DNA from: Pyropia haitanensis
Lineage: Eukaryota; Rhodophyta; Bangiophyceae; Bangiales; Bangiaceae
NCBI GenBank assembly: GCA_008729055.1
Contig: SDUX01000002.1
Span: forward strand, 2,817,874 to 2,881,873
Length of the DNA stretch: 64,000 nucleotides
Direction of reading: 5' to 3'
Numbering within the stretch: the first letter of the stretch is position 1; each line of letters opens with the position of its first letter. A model generated the notes under the pieces. The model was not told the origin of the DNA, did no database searches, and was given only the letters and a program-made list of their open reading frames with translations. This document shows positions 20,154-32,038 of the stretch, in pieces. Made by a program: the position numbers and the translations under genes.

Positions 20154-20725
20154 GGCACAGACAAAGAGCAGGAGGGGGGGGGGGGACGGCCGCAGGGGGG
20201 GGTGGAGCCGCCGCCGCGGCTGGCCGCGCGGCGTGCGGCGCGCCGGGGCGGGCGGCGCAGGCGGCCCGCCGACGCCGAGCGGCCGGCGACCGCGGCGGCC
20301 GTCTGCCGTCGGCGGCGGCGGCGTCCCTACATAGGATATACGCCGCGCGGGGTCGGGGCGCGCGCGGCGGTCGCCGCGCGCGGTCTCGCCGGCGGGCGGC
20401 ACACCAACCGACGACCAGGCCACACGGTGGGACTACTTTTGACGCACGCCGCCCCGAAATCTGAGCGGTGGCCCGGCCGTGGATCTCGCGACGCTCGCGG
20501 CGGGCAGACGCTTGGCAAAAGCCCTCTGTGGTCGCGCGAGGCTCGACAGGTCGCGCGTCCGCTCCCGCCGCGCGCGCGCCGCTGCCGACCACGACGCCCA
20601 CGACGGCGGCGTTATCGCTGCCACGGCCACCGCCGCTGTCCGCGCCGTCTGTCCCACCTGCCCCCCCACCCCCTCCCGCTTCCCCCCCCCCCCCCCCCCC
20701 CCCTGTCGCCCTCGCGTGCACCACC
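20154..20725. promoter_or_regulatory. Divergent promoter between ALG11 and membrane-protein gene
   Basis: 572 bp between two diverging starts. A TATA-like GGATATA occurs at 20334-20340. The stretch before the plus-strand ATG is C-rich (C run at 20687-20703), as before many starts here. Confidence 0.45.
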
Positions 20726-21015
20726 ATGGCCGGCCGCCCCCTCTCCGCGGAGCTCACCGAAGTGGCGCTCCTCCTCCTCCTCATCGCCGCCCTCGCCGCC
20801 GCCCTCGCCGCCCTCCAGCGGCTGCACCTCTTCCACCCCATCACGCCCGTCCCCGCCGTCGTTGGCCCGCTCCTGCTGCTCGTCGCGCGCTTTCCCGCCC
20901 CGCCCCCACCCGCCGGGGGCGCCGCGCACAACGCCACGCGGCTGTCGGGCGCCGACCTCGACGCGGCGCGGGCGGCGCTCGCCGCCGCCGCCGCCGCGTC
21001 GCCGCGGCCCGTCGC

Positions 21016-21065
<50 letters not shown>

Positions 21066-21506
21066 CGCGCCGGCCGTCTGGGGGGAGTAGCGGCGACGCT
21101 GTCGGCAGGGACGGCGGTGGCGGCGGCGGGCGGCTGGCCGGCTCGGGCGGCCTGTTTAGCGGCGGCGGCCGGCGGCGCGGCGACGGCCCCCCCCCCCCCC
21201 CCCCCCTGTCTGGCGCGGCGCTCACCGCGGGCATGACCGTCGGCGTGTACACCACCGTCGGCGCGCGGCGGTCCCTAACCCGGGCGGGCCTAGGCCGCGC
21301 GCCCGCCCCCAGCGGCGGCGGCGGCGGCGGCGGCAGCGCCGCCGCGGCGCCGCCGCCGGTGCCGCCGGTCGTGGGCGTCCTCCTCGCCGCCGGCGCCGAC
21401 GCGGCGGGCGCGACACGCCACTGGGCGCGCGTGTGGGACACCCCCGCCCTCACCGCCGCCGCCGCCACCATTGCCGCCGCCCTCACCGCCCGCCGCCGCC
21501 GCCACA

Positions 21507-21565
<59 letters not shown>

Positions 21566-22075
21566 ACGGCCGCGCCGCCGCCGCCGCCGACGGTGGAGCT
21601 GCTGTACCTGCCCCGCGGGCAGGCGGTGCTCGCGCGGGTGCCCGTCGCGGACGGGGCGGCGTGCGGCCTCGCGCGGTGGCGGGTGACGCCCAAGCTCGGC
21701 CGCGCCGTCGCCGCGGGCGCGCCGCCGCTGGGCGGCGTGGGGGGGGGGGGCGCCCCGGGCGGTGGCGTCGAGGTGCTGCCGCCGGTCGCGTTGGCTGGGG
21801 GGGGGCGGGGGGGGGGGGCGGGGGGGGGGGGGGGCGGTGCGGCGGCGGCCGCTGCCGCGCGCGACGCGGTGCTGGTGGAGGTGTATTCGACGGCGCCCGC
21901 GACGGTGTTTGTGGTGCCGTTTGGGGGGTGGGAGGCGCTGGGGGGGGGGGGGGGAAGCGTGACTGAAGTGGGGAGTGTTGGGGGGGTGGACGACGGCCGT
22001 GAGGGGGGGGGAGGCGACGGTGTGACGGGAGGGGAGGAGGGCCCGCGTGTGGAGAGCCGCGCGAGCGGGCGGTAA
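20726..22075 (+). CDS. Unknown membrane protein with poly-Gly linkers
   Basis: 449 residues from the ATG at 20726 (CACCATGG context). I do not recognise the family. After ten residues comes a strong transmembrane segment (VALLLLLIAALAAALAALQ), then a second hydrophobic stretch (VVGPLLLLVARF). The rest alternates low-complexity runs (Pro near 21030, Gly near 21515-21565) with ordinary sequence such as VGVYTTVGARRSLTRAGLG, VELLYLPRGQAVLARVPVA and DAVLVEVYSTAPATVFVVPF. Those blocks carry normal hydrophobic patterning and stay in one frame across the runs, which supports real coding. The C-terminal ~40 residues are Gly/Glu/Asp-rich. Confidence 0.62.
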
Positions 22076-23367
22076 CCGTTTGGACGGGCGGCAGGGCGGG
22101 GGAGAAAACGCCTGGACCGGCGGCACGAGGGGGCGCCGTGCTCGTACATGGATGCTACCGGTGTGGGGGCTCGCGGGCGTCGGCCGGCCGGCCGGCCGGG
22201 CCGGGCGCACGCCACGCGCGCCGTCGCGCGCGGCGGGCGGCGGGCACGCCGCGGCCGCCGCGTCGGCCGCCCGGGGCCAGACGCGGCCGCCGTCGCCGTC
22301 GGCCGCCCACCCGGTCGGCGGCCGCCCGCCCGCCGCCGCCGCGGCAGCGGCGGGCGCCCACCCGCCGCGCGGGCCCCGCCGGCGGCGCCCGCCTCGTCCC
22401 CCAGCCGCCCACTCCCGCAGCGCCCGCTCCCACCCCCCCCACACGCCTCCCGCCGCTCCCCCCCCCCCCCGCCGTGCAGACGGCGTCAGCCCAACCGCGG
22501 GGGGGGGTGCCCCCGCCCCGCCCCGCCACCACCGCAGCCCCCCGCCAGCACCAGCGCCGCCGCCGCCACCCCCGCACCGCCGCCGTCGCGCCGAAACCCC
22601 CTACGCGGCGGCCGGGTCCACCACACCCCCGCGGCGGCGCGGCGGCCGGCGCGGCCGCCCCGGCGGCGGCGGGGCGGCCCGCGTCGCGGCCGGCACGGGG
22701 CCGATACCCCCCGTGGCGGCGGCGGCGCCTCGGCGGCGCACGGGACCCACGCCGACGCGCGCGGCGGGGCGTGACCGGTGCGGGCGGCCACGGGCAGGGG
22801 GGTGGGGGGGCGGAGGCACGGGCGGCGGGCGCTGGCGCGACGGTACGGCGGCGGCGGCTGGGCAGCCGCGTGTCGGCGGCGGCGGCGGCAGCCGCAGCCG
22901 GGTGCGGGCGGTGCACCGGCGGACCAGGCGGGGGTGAGATGCGTGTTCCTGCGCAGCAGCGGCAGGTGGTGGGCGTGCTGCAGGGGGCGAGCGCAAGTTG
23001 GGGGGGGGAGACGACGGCCGCCGCGGCCGGGGGGAGAGTCACCGACCAGGCACGGGCGGGAGCACAGGGGGGAGGCCTGACGGTGGCGGCCCGCCATGGA
23101 GTCGCCAGCGGCCGCGCGGCCGCACCCCGCCGCACCCGCGCGGCAACGCCCCAAACCGCGGGACGGGCGTCGCCGCGCCGGCCGGCCCGCCGTCGCACCC
23201 GTGCGCCGACCCGGTCCCCGCCCGCGCCTTGACGCCGCCGCCGCCTTGCCGCCGCCTTGCCTTGCCTTGCTGCCTTGCCGCCGCCTTGCCACCTTGCCGC
23301 CTTGCCGCCGCCGCCTTGCCGCCGCCGCCTTGCCGCCGCCGCCTTGCCGCCGCGGCCTTGCCGCCAG
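22076..23367. other. No recognisable gene; short-repeat region
   Basis: Open frames on both strands are Arg/Pro/Ala/Gly-rich and carry no motif. 23228-23366 is an imperfect array of GCCGCCGCCTTGCC-type units at the 3' side of the polymerase gene. Confidence 0.45.
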
Positions 23368-23697
23368 TCAGGCGCGCCCCCCCCCCCGGCCACGCAGGCG
23401 ACGGCGCCCTCGACCCCCCCCCCCCCCCCCCCCCCCCCCACCAGGAAGCCGTCGAGCACGCCCCGCGACCGCCGCGCCGCGCGGTCCGCGGCGGCGCCGA
23501 CCGCGGCGAGCCGCCGCGCCAGCCGCGCGTCCGCCGCCTCCTGCCGCGCCCGTGCCGCCGCGGCGGGCGTCGCGGCCGGCCGCGGCGGCCCGCCCGCCGG
23601 CGCGGCGGGGTGGGGGGGGGGGGCGGCCGACGCTGGCGGCGGCGGCGGCGGCAGCCGCCGCGGCGGCGGCGGCGTGGCCGCCGCGGCCGCCACGGGT

Positions 23698-23729
<32 letters not shown>

Positions 23730-23989
23730 GTCGGGCGGCCGCACCACCGGGGCGGCCGCTGGCGCCGCCCGCACCGCCGGTGGTGGCGGCGGCAGCAGCG
23801 GGAGCCCCCCCCCCCACCCGCCCCCCCGTTCGTGAGCGCTTGGCCGGCGGCGCCGCCGTGGCGGCGGCGCTCCCCCGCGGCGCGCGCGCAAAGTAGGTGC
23901 TGATGGCGCCGCGGCCGCCCGCGACCGCCACAAAGTCCCGCGCCGACAGCGCGAGCATCGTGACCGGCAGCGCGAGCGCCGCGGCGGCC

Positions 23990-24051
<62 letters not shown>

Positions 24052-26223
24052 GCCACCCCCACCCCCACCCCCGCCGCCGCCGCCGCCACTCCAAACCCCA
24101 CCCCCACCCCCATCCAGGCCGCCCCCCCCTCGTCGACGCAGAGGCCACCGACGAGCCCCGCCAGCAGCCGCCACGCCGCCGCCGCGAGCGACGCGACGAC
24201 GCGCGGGTCGTCCCCCCCCCCCCCCCCCCGCCCTCCCCCGTCGACGGCGGCGGGTAGGCGCACGTCTTGGACACGGCGCGGCCACCCCCCCCCGTCGACG
24301 ACGCGGCGCGGAGGGAGAGGACGAGCGCCGCGGGCGCCCGCTGGTACGCCGCCGCGTCGTCGGCGACGCGGCCCGCCAGCTCCGCGGCGAGCAGCCGCAG
24401 CCACCCCCGCAGCGCGGCGGGCCGGCCGCCGGCGGCGGCGGCCAAGCTCTTTGCGCACAGCAGCGACCGCGGCCGCGGCCGGGGCGTGACGGGCGCGGCG
24501 TCGACGCCGCGGAGGAGGCGCCAGATGGTGGCGGCGGCGGCGGTGGCCGCCGCGCCGGCGGGGTCGCCCGCCGCGCCGGCGACGGCGGCGCCCAGCTGCG
24601 CTACCGACAGCCGCTGCGCGGCGGCGGCCGTCACGGGCGGCGCGGCGTCGGCGTCCGCGGCGGCGTCGGCGTCACGGCGGCGGCGGGGCGGGGCGGCACC
24701 GGCGGCGTCCTCGTCCTCATCGGCGGCGTCGCCATCGCTGTCGTCGCCGCCGCCGCCGCCGCCCGGCAGGGCACCGCCGAGCGGCAGGCCACCCCCCCCC
24801 CCCCCCCGGGCACGCCGCCCGCGGCGCCGGCCGCCCCCCCCCCCGGCGCGGCGGCGGCGGCGGCGGCCGCCTCGGCCGCCCGCACCGCCGCGGCGACGGC
24901 GCGGCCCGCCTTCCCCCCCAACGCCGGGAGCCGCCGCAGCGGCGTGCGGCGGAGGAGCCCCGCCACCGCCGCCCGCGGCACGACGGCGAGGCCCGCCGGC
25001 TTGTGCGACGCGGACGCGAGCTTGGCGAGCGCCTTGGAGTGCGCCACCCCCGCCGACGCGGCCAGGCCGCCCGTCGCGGCCGCGACGGCGGCGGTGAGGC
25101 GGGCGGCGAGCGCCGCGCCGACGGCGAGGCGCACGTCGGGGGGGTACCCCGCGTCGAGCGCCGCCGCCGTGCGGGGGGACCCGTCGCCCGACACGATGTG
25201 CGTGTGGGGCGGGACCGCCGCGATGGCCGCCGCCGCCGCCGCCGCGTCGACGTCTGCGTACGCACCGCCGGCGTCGTTGGCGTCGCCGTCGGCGTCGTCG
25301 GCGTCGTCGTCGGCGTCGTCAGCGTCGCCAGCGTCGTCAGCGTCGCTGCCACTGCCGGTCGCCGTGCCAGACACGGGCGCACCGGCGTGGCGACGCCGGC
25401 GGGCGGCACCCCCCCCCCCGCCCGCCCAGACCGCCCGCGACGCAGCGTCGCCGCGACCGCGGCGGTCACGTCCAGGTACGCCTCGTCAATGCTCGCCCGC
25501 TCGACCGTCGCGCCCGCCACGCCCGCCGACAGCGCCGCCATCACCGCCGCCGACGCGGCGCGGTAGCGGCGGAGCGTCACTTTGGCCGTCGCCTGCGAGG
25601 GGAGCGGCGGCTCCGCGGCGACGGCGGGGTGGGGGGGGGGGGGGGGGGGGTTCCGCCGGGCGTCGCACCCGCCGCGGCGCCGTCGGCGGCGCCTGCGGTG
25701 CCGCCGCCGCCACCACCACCGCCGCCGCCGCCACCGCCGCCACCGCCGCCGTCGCCGCCACCGCCGCCGCCGCCGCCACCGCCGCCACCGCCGCCACCGC
25801 CGCCACTGGCGGGCGTCCCCAGCGGCCGCGGCCGGCGCGGCCCCGTGGGCAAGCCGGCGGCGGCAGCGGGCGGCGCCCCCCCCCCACCCCCCCCCCCTCC
25901 TCCGCCAACGACCCGCCCGGCAGGGACAGCGTCTCGACGTGCACGAGCACCAGCGGCGGGCACTTGCGCGTCGCGGCCGCGACGGTGTCGTGGCGCGTCA
26001 CCCCCGCCGCCCGCGCCGCGTAGTTGACCGCGATGACGCCGCCCCACTGGCGGACGGCGAGCGGCACCGCCGGCGGCAGGCCGAGGCGGACGCCCTCGAC
26101 GGCGGCGTAAAACGCGTCGAGGTCAATGTGGAGGATGACGCGGCGGTCGTCGGCGACGGGGGGCGGGGGGGGGGGGGGGGGGACCGGCCCCCCCGGGGGG
26201 GGGGGGGGGGGGGGCGCGTCCAT
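23368..26223 (-). CDS. POLH: DNA polymerase eta (Y-family translesion polymerase)
   Basis: Copies past UV photoproducts. Starts at the ATG at 26223 after which poly-Pro leads into VILHIDLDAFYAAVE (first catalytic Asp) and RQWGGVIAVNYAARAAGVTR. Then KVTLRRYRAASAAVM, VERASIDEAYLDVT with the catalytic Asp-Glu (around 25480), SAGVAHSKALAKLAS and LRRLPALGGKAG (thumb), and in the little-finger region PRPRSLLCAKSLA and LPVTMLALSARDFV. A PIP-like ISTYF follows, and a helical ARQEAADARLARRLAAVG with GVLDGFLV nears the end. The conserved blocks lie in changing frames, switching at G or C runs (for example near 25406, 24784, 24223, 23810) or at unseen introns, so exon limits are not fixed and the 3' end is an estimate. 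Large Gly/Ala and Asp/Ala inserts separate blocks that are adjacent in homologues. Confidence 0.82.
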
Positions 26224-27023
26224 GCGGCGGGCGTGCCGCGGAAACCGCGGCCGGTCAGCGCCGCCGACGGTCGGGGGGGGGGAGGAGGCGGCTTGTTGGG
26301 AGGCGGCAGAGTGGACAGAGGGGGACAGGCGGCCAGGGGGGGGGGTGCGGCACGGCAGGCAGGGGCGTGAGGCCGGCGCCAGCCGCCGGCGGGGGGGTGC
26401 GAGCCGCGGGGCGGCCGCCGACCCCGCAGCCGAGCGGCGTGGCGGGCGCCCGCCGCGGACGTTGGGAGGGGGAGGCGGGGGGGGCGCGGGACGGCCGCGG
26501 CGGCGGCGCCGCCGGTCGCGCGGCGGCGGCGCCAATGGCGGGGCGGCGGCGGCCCGCGACGACGGGCAAGGGGTTTGACGCCGCCCGCTGGGGTGCAGAG
26601 GGGCCGCCGCGCCCGCCGCGGTGGTGGCGGTCGATGCCGCCGCTTCCCGCGGCGGCGACGGCGCCGCGACGGCCGCCGTCGTTGGCGGGAAGGACGAGCC
26701 GAGGCCCGGTTGCAGCCCGTTGTCTCGTGCACCACAAATTATGTGGCAGCCGAGACCCGATTGATCCAGTATCGTACCCGGTTGAAACACGCCCCGTACA
26801 GGCTCGTCCACGTACCAAATGCACAGTACAGTTTGGATTCAGAGATCAATTGTTTGGACGTGGGCAAATTCCACCAGCGTGGCGCCCATCGTCCCGTCGG
26901 CGACCACGACGGCTGCGTGTCGACGCCCCGCTGCCGGCCTCGCCACGGCCGTCCTCCCCGCCGCCACCCCCCCGTGTCACCGCTGCCGCCCCTCCCCCCC
27001 CCCCCCCCCCCTCCCCGCGAGCC
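26224..27023. promoter_or_regulatory. Divergent promoter between POLH and mL49 genes
   Basis: About 800 bp. The part 26700-26900 is less GC-rich and free of triplet runs; the remainder is G-rich (towards POLH) or C-rich (towards mL49). No gene seen. Confidence 0.45.
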
Positions 27024-28672
27024 ATGGCCCTCCGCCCCACCGCCACCCGCCTCGGCACCGCCTTTTACGCCGCCACCACCCGCGACGCGGCGGTCGGCAC
27101 GCCCGCCGGCGCCCGCGCCGCGCGGGCGGTCGCCGCCGCGGCCGACGCGCGGGCGCGGCCGGCGGGCGGCGCCGCCGCCGCCGCCGCGGGGCGCGCCGCC
27201 GAGTGGGAGTGGCTGCCGCCGCCGGGGCTCGCGTGGGCGCTCCCCCGGGGGGGGGACGCCGTCGCCGCCGCCGCGACGCCGTCGGGGTGGGTGCCGCCGC
27301 TGGGCGCGCCGCCGTCGCTGCCGTTTCGGGTACGTGGGGGGACAGGGGGGGGGGGGGGGGGGGGGGGGGGAGGGGGAGGGGATGGGTCGAGGTTGGGTGG
27401 GAGGGACGGATGGGAGGGGCGCGGTTGGGGGGGGGGGGGGGGAGGGGAGGCACCGAGGTGGGACGCGGGAGGGGTGTGCATGCTGGGCGGGGGGGGGGGG
27501 GGGGGGGGGGTGTGGGGCAGAGTACCTGTGGAAGGATGAGTGGGCGGGCCGTGGCGGGCTGGCTGGGGTGGGCGAGGAGGCCGATGCCGCGGCGGGGAGG
27601 GCGGCGAGATGGCCGCACCGATAGGGAAACGTGGGGGGCATCTGGCGCTACCGGTCGGCGACGCGTAGCCCGCCACGCCCCGCCCGCTGGCCGTTGGCTG
27701 TGCCCGTGTGGGCTGACGTCCGCCGCTGGCGTCGCCCGCCCACTGTTGGTCTTGCGCCCCGTGTGTGTGTCGGCCCGCTCACGCCCCCCCCCCGCCCGCT
27801 CTTGCCCATTGTCCGCACCGCCTTGCGCTCGTGTTTTGTTTGCCACCCGCCGCCGCCGGGTGCGCGCCGGCGACAGGTGTTTCGGACCGCCAAGGGCAAG
27901 CAGCTGCCCGTCTATGTGGACTATCGAAACGGCGGCACCCGCATCCTCACCATCCTCCGCCGCTACCGTGGGTCGGACCGCGTACGTTCCCGCCCGACGC
28001 TTTCTTTTCGTTTTTTGGGCGGAGAGGAAGGTGGCGCGTACGTCGCCCGCTGCGGGTGTGTGTCCCGCCACGCCGCTGTGGCCTCTTGTTCACCCGCCGC
28101 CCAGCTGTGGCGGACCTCAGGTGTGGGTGGCCCGTCTGGGTGGGCGTCGGGGTGGTGGCCCGCGGCCGCCCGTGGCGGCGTGCGGGCGGTGTGGGGGAGG
28201 CCACGGCGGCTGGCGAGGGACGGTGTGCGGGGGCTGCGGCGCTTGGCGGCATGGGGGTGCTCGTGACGGCGGCGCCGCGGGCGAGCGCCTCGCTGACTTT
28301 TGCTGGCCTCCGCTCCACTCTTTTCTCTGCGCATCCCGCCGCTGGTCGATGGACCTGCGCGTCCGTGAGGGCCTGTCGCTGGTGCCCCTGTGGTTCCGCT
28401 TTCCTGTGTGCGTGCCGTTGGAGGCCGCGTCTGCCCCTCGTCCCCTGCTCCCCCCCCTCGCCCCCTGCTCCCCCCCCTCGCCCCCTGCTCCCCCCCCTCC
28501 CCCCCCTCCGTCTCGCCCTCCCACGCTCGCGCTTTCTTCCTTGCAGGAACTGGCAGAGGAGCTGTGCAAGGTGTGCGACGACCGGCCCGTGACGGTGCGG
28601 CCGGGGCGGCTCGAGGTCAAGGGCAACTTCAAGCCCGAGGTGATGGCGTGGCTGCTGCGGCTGGGCTTTTGA
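27024..28672 (+). CDS. MRPL49: Mitochondrial ribosomal protein mL49 (Img2 family)
   Basis: Component of the mitochondrial large ribosomal subunit. Three exons: 27024-27329, 27877-27981, 28547-28672; 178 residues. All introns are phase 0 with GTACGT donors and CAG acceptors (547 and 565 bp). Family marks: FRTAKGKQLPVYVDYRNGG, TRILTILRRYRG and a C-terminal RLEVKGNFKPEVMAWLLRLG. The first ~60 residues are Ala/Arg-rich, compatible with a mitochondrial presequence. Intron 1 holds several long G runs and intron 2 contains the C-rich repeat CCCCCCCTCGCCCCCTGCTC. Chosen start lies in GCCATGG. Confidence 0.9.
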
Positions 28673-29458
28673 GCGCAACGCCACTGGGGGGGGGGCTGGG
28701 CGAGAGGGGGAGGAGCGGCTGGCGGCAGCAGGGGGGACCCGCCGCGCCGTGGCCATCCGGGACTCCCGCCCCGCACCCGCTGGCCTCCCCCGTACGCGGC
28801 GGCACGGTGCGGTGGGGGGCGGCGGCCGCCGCCGCGCGCGCGGCGCCGCGGCTGCGGCGGCCGCCACGCCACGCGGTGCGGCGCCGCGCCGCGCGGCGCA
28901 GCCGCGACCGCCGCCACCACCGCCGCGGCCGCCTCCGCCCGCCCGTGCCGTCGCGCCCTGTTGCCGCCGCGGCCGCCACCCGCCGACGAGTAGGTAGGGA
29001 AGCGCTTGCGCGGGGGAGGGTGCGGTCGTGGACGGCGCCTGACCGGGACGGGGGTGGCGCAGCGCGTGGCAAGGGGGGAGGGGTGGGGGAAGGGGGGGGG
29101 CTCGGGGGTGGGGCAGACAGGCCAGAGGGTGTGGCGTAGGGGGGGGGAATGCCAAGGGAGGCGCGGGGAGATGGCGCGCATTCCGGCGCGGGTGCACAAA
29201 AATGGGAGAGAAAAAAAAAAACAGCAACGCACGCAGCATGGTGCCTGCCTCTGCCCCACCCCCTGCCCCTCTCCACAGCGGCAGTAGAGCGGGACACACA
29301 AATCGGGGTGGCCATGCTCGCCGCCCACTCGCCGCCCACCCCCCTCCCCCCCCCGCCGTCCGCGCGCAGGGCTCCCCCTTGCCATCCACGCCATCGCCAC
29401 GCGGCGGCGGCGCGTGGCGGTCCCCGCCGCAGCCGCCGCCACCGCGCCGCCGCGCCGC
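28673..29458. other. Convergent intergenic region
   Basis: Between the mL49 3' end and the last exon of the minus-strand membrane-protein gene. G-rich with an A run at 29210-29221. No gene seen. Confidence 0.5.
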
Positions 29459-30492
29459 TCAGTCGTCATAGTCGCCCGCGTCACGGTTACGGAACTCCTC
29501 CTCCAGCTGCACCGGCGGTGGCCGCGGGAGGGGGAGGGGGGGGGGCGGGGGGGCAGGCCGCCAAGGTGTGGGAGCGGGAGGGTGGGTGGAAGAGCAAGGA
29601 AGAAAAGCGAGAGGGGGGGAGGGTACGGAGCGGGAAAACGCACGAGTGGGGGGAGAGTGGTGAGAAGGGAGAGTGTGGGCGGGCGGATGGAGGGACCAAA
29701 AGCAAAAAACAGGCAGCGAGGGGAGGGCGAAAGTGGGGGAGGGGGAAACCGCACGTGCCGTCAACGACCGTCGCGTGTTAGCACCCCGTTGCCACGCCAG
29801 TGATCGCCCCGGCGGCGGCGGTGGCCGCCCACGCCACGCCCTACCGTGGACGCCCGTGGAGGCGCGGCCGCAGCGTCGCGGGCGGGGCAGCCGCCGCCGC
29901 CCAGCCGCCGCCCCTCCCGCCGCCGTTCACCCCTGTCCCTCCGGCTCGCCCCCCGCGTCGCTCCCCCCGCTCCGCCCGTCGCCGACGCGACGGACCAAAG
30001 GGGTTAAGAAGAGCAAACACCAGCCACCACACGGGCAGATGGAGAGCCACACGGACGGCCCCGCCCGCCCGCCCGCCCGCCCGCCCGCCTACCAGCCGAC
30101 CAGCCCGGCCGACCCCCCCCCCCCCCCCCCCCCAAACATACCACATCATAGTTGCGGGACACGAGCCAGCCCGTAATGAGCGCGCCCACCACCCCCGACG
30201 CGATGATGGCCACCCCCCCCACCGCAATCTGGCCGTAAATGTCCTCGGCGAGCAGCACCGCCGCCGCCGTCGCCGCCGCCGCCGCTGCCGGCGGCGGCGG
30301 CGGCACCCCCATCCGCACCGGCCGGCGGGGCGCCGACGCTGCCGACGCCGCCCGGCGGCTGGCCACGCTGGGGGTGGCCGCCGGCAGGAGCAGCCGCGGC
30401 GGCCGCCGCGCGACCGCACCGCCCAGGCGGGGGGGGGTGGCCGCGGCGGCGGCGGGCGGCAGCGCCGCCGGGGCGGCCACGTACGCCGCCAT
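29459..30492 (-). CDS. Small single-pass membrane protein, probably plastid-targeted
   Basis: Two exons on the minus strand, 30492-30142 and 29506-29459, joined by a 635-bp intron with donor GTATGT and acceptor GTGCAG; 132 residues. The N-terminal ~65 residues are Ala/Pro/Arg/Ser-rich without acidic residues (ending SAPRRPVRM), a good transit peptide. Next LLAEDIYGQ leads into one transmembrane helix, IAVGGVAIIASGVVGALITG, and a short acidic tail LEEEFRNRDAGDYDD from exon 2. Function not recognised. The join is inferred from the canonical splice sites, matching phase and the way the tail continues NYD. Confidence 0.7.
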
Positions 30493-31215
30493 GCAGACGG
30501 CGCCCGGCGGCGAGCGGGAGGCTGGGAGGGGCAGGGGGGGGAAGGGTGGGTCGCGTGGCGGGGAGGCACAGACGCAGGGGAGGTCGCGGGGGGGGGACGG
30601 GGCTGCCGGCAGCGGCACACACCGACGGGGGGGCGGCGGCGCGGCGGTCGGACCGACACGCGGGCGCAGCGGCGGGCAGGCGGGCGGGCGGGCTGGCGGC
30701 GGCACCGCGGACGCCAGCTCGCCGAGGCACGTGGGGTTTGGTGTGGAGGCGGCAGGGGTGCTCCCTCCCTCCCCCCCCCCCCCACAAGCCTGTGTGGGGG
30801 GGGGGGGGAACACCCCGAACGGGATCCCAACCCCAAAGAAAAATCCGCGGCCAAAGCCACCCACCGCTCGGTGCGGGTGGCAGATCCCCGGATCACGCCG
30901 GCCGCCGCGGCCGCCGGTGGCCGTCGTAGCCCGCGTGGATCCGGGGCGGGCCGCCGCCGTCACGGCCAAAGAGTGCCAGCGTGGGGGGGGGGGGGGGGGG
31001 GGAGGAGGTGTGGGCGAGACAGAGGGGGGGCGACGTCTGTGGAGCTGGGCGGGGCGGGGCGGGGCGGGGGGACGCCAGCGTGGGGGGTGTCGCGGCGCCG
31101 CGCAACAGCGGCGGCGCACGGCGGCGGCGCGGCGGTGGCACCCTCCTCCCCAACCCGCCCCCCCTTTCCGCTGGCCCACCGCGGCCGCGCGGCTGGCCCA
31201 CCGCGGCCGCGGGCG
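30493..31215. other. Intergenic region
   Basis: Upstream of the membrane-protein gene and downstream of the pseudouridine synthase gene. Many open frames but only low-complexity translations. Confidence 0.45.
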
Positions 31216-31755
31216 TCAGCCCCACCCCCCCCCCCCCCCCCCCCGAGCCCATCGAGCGGCTCCCAGCCCGCCAGGTCCACCCCCACCCCCCGCGCGGCGG
31301 CGGCCATATAGTCTGGCACGGCCACGCCGACGGCGCCGCCGCCCCAGCCGCGCGGCAGCGTCACCGCCGCGGCGTGCAGGTGGATGGGCGCGGCGCCCGC
31401 CGAGCGCGGGCGCGCCCACGGGTGCACCAGCCGCGGCGGCGGCGGCGCCGCCGCGGCGGCCGCCGCGGCGGTGGCCGCCGCCCGCGGCGGCGCGTAGCGG
31501 TCGTCGCCGAGCAGCGCGGCGCCGAGGCCCCACGCGGCGTGCCGGCGGAGCTGGTGCTTGCGGCCGCCCGCCGGCCACAGCGCCACCACCGCCCGCCCGC
31601 CGCCACCGCCGCCGCCGCCGCCGCCGTCCATCGTTGAGCCGAGCACCGCCCAGCGCGTCGCCGCGTCACGCCCGTCAATGTCGTGCCGCACCGTGCCACG
31701 GGCGCCCGCAACGAGCCGCGGCGGGGGGAGAGCGCGCGCGCCGCCGCCACGGGCA

Positions 31756-31787
<32 letters not shown>

Positions 31788-31998
31788 GGCGTCATTGTCG
31801 CCGTCGCCGCGGACGAGGATGCCCACGTACGCCTTACGGATGCGGTCGCCGGCGGGGGCGTCGGCCCGAAACGCGGCGGCCGCGGCGGCGGCCGCCGCCC
31901 AGCCGCGCGCGACGAGCAGCACCCCACTCACCCGCGCGTCGAGGCGGTGCACCAGCCGCGGCACCCCGTCGTCATTGGCGGCCCCGCCCCAGCCACCG

Positions 31999-32038
<40 letters not shown>

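Noticed and set aside
20005..22215. Minus-strand open frame of 736 codons opposite the membrane protein
   Set aside because: Its content follows from triplet runs; the plus-strand frame has the transmembrane segment and patterned blocks.
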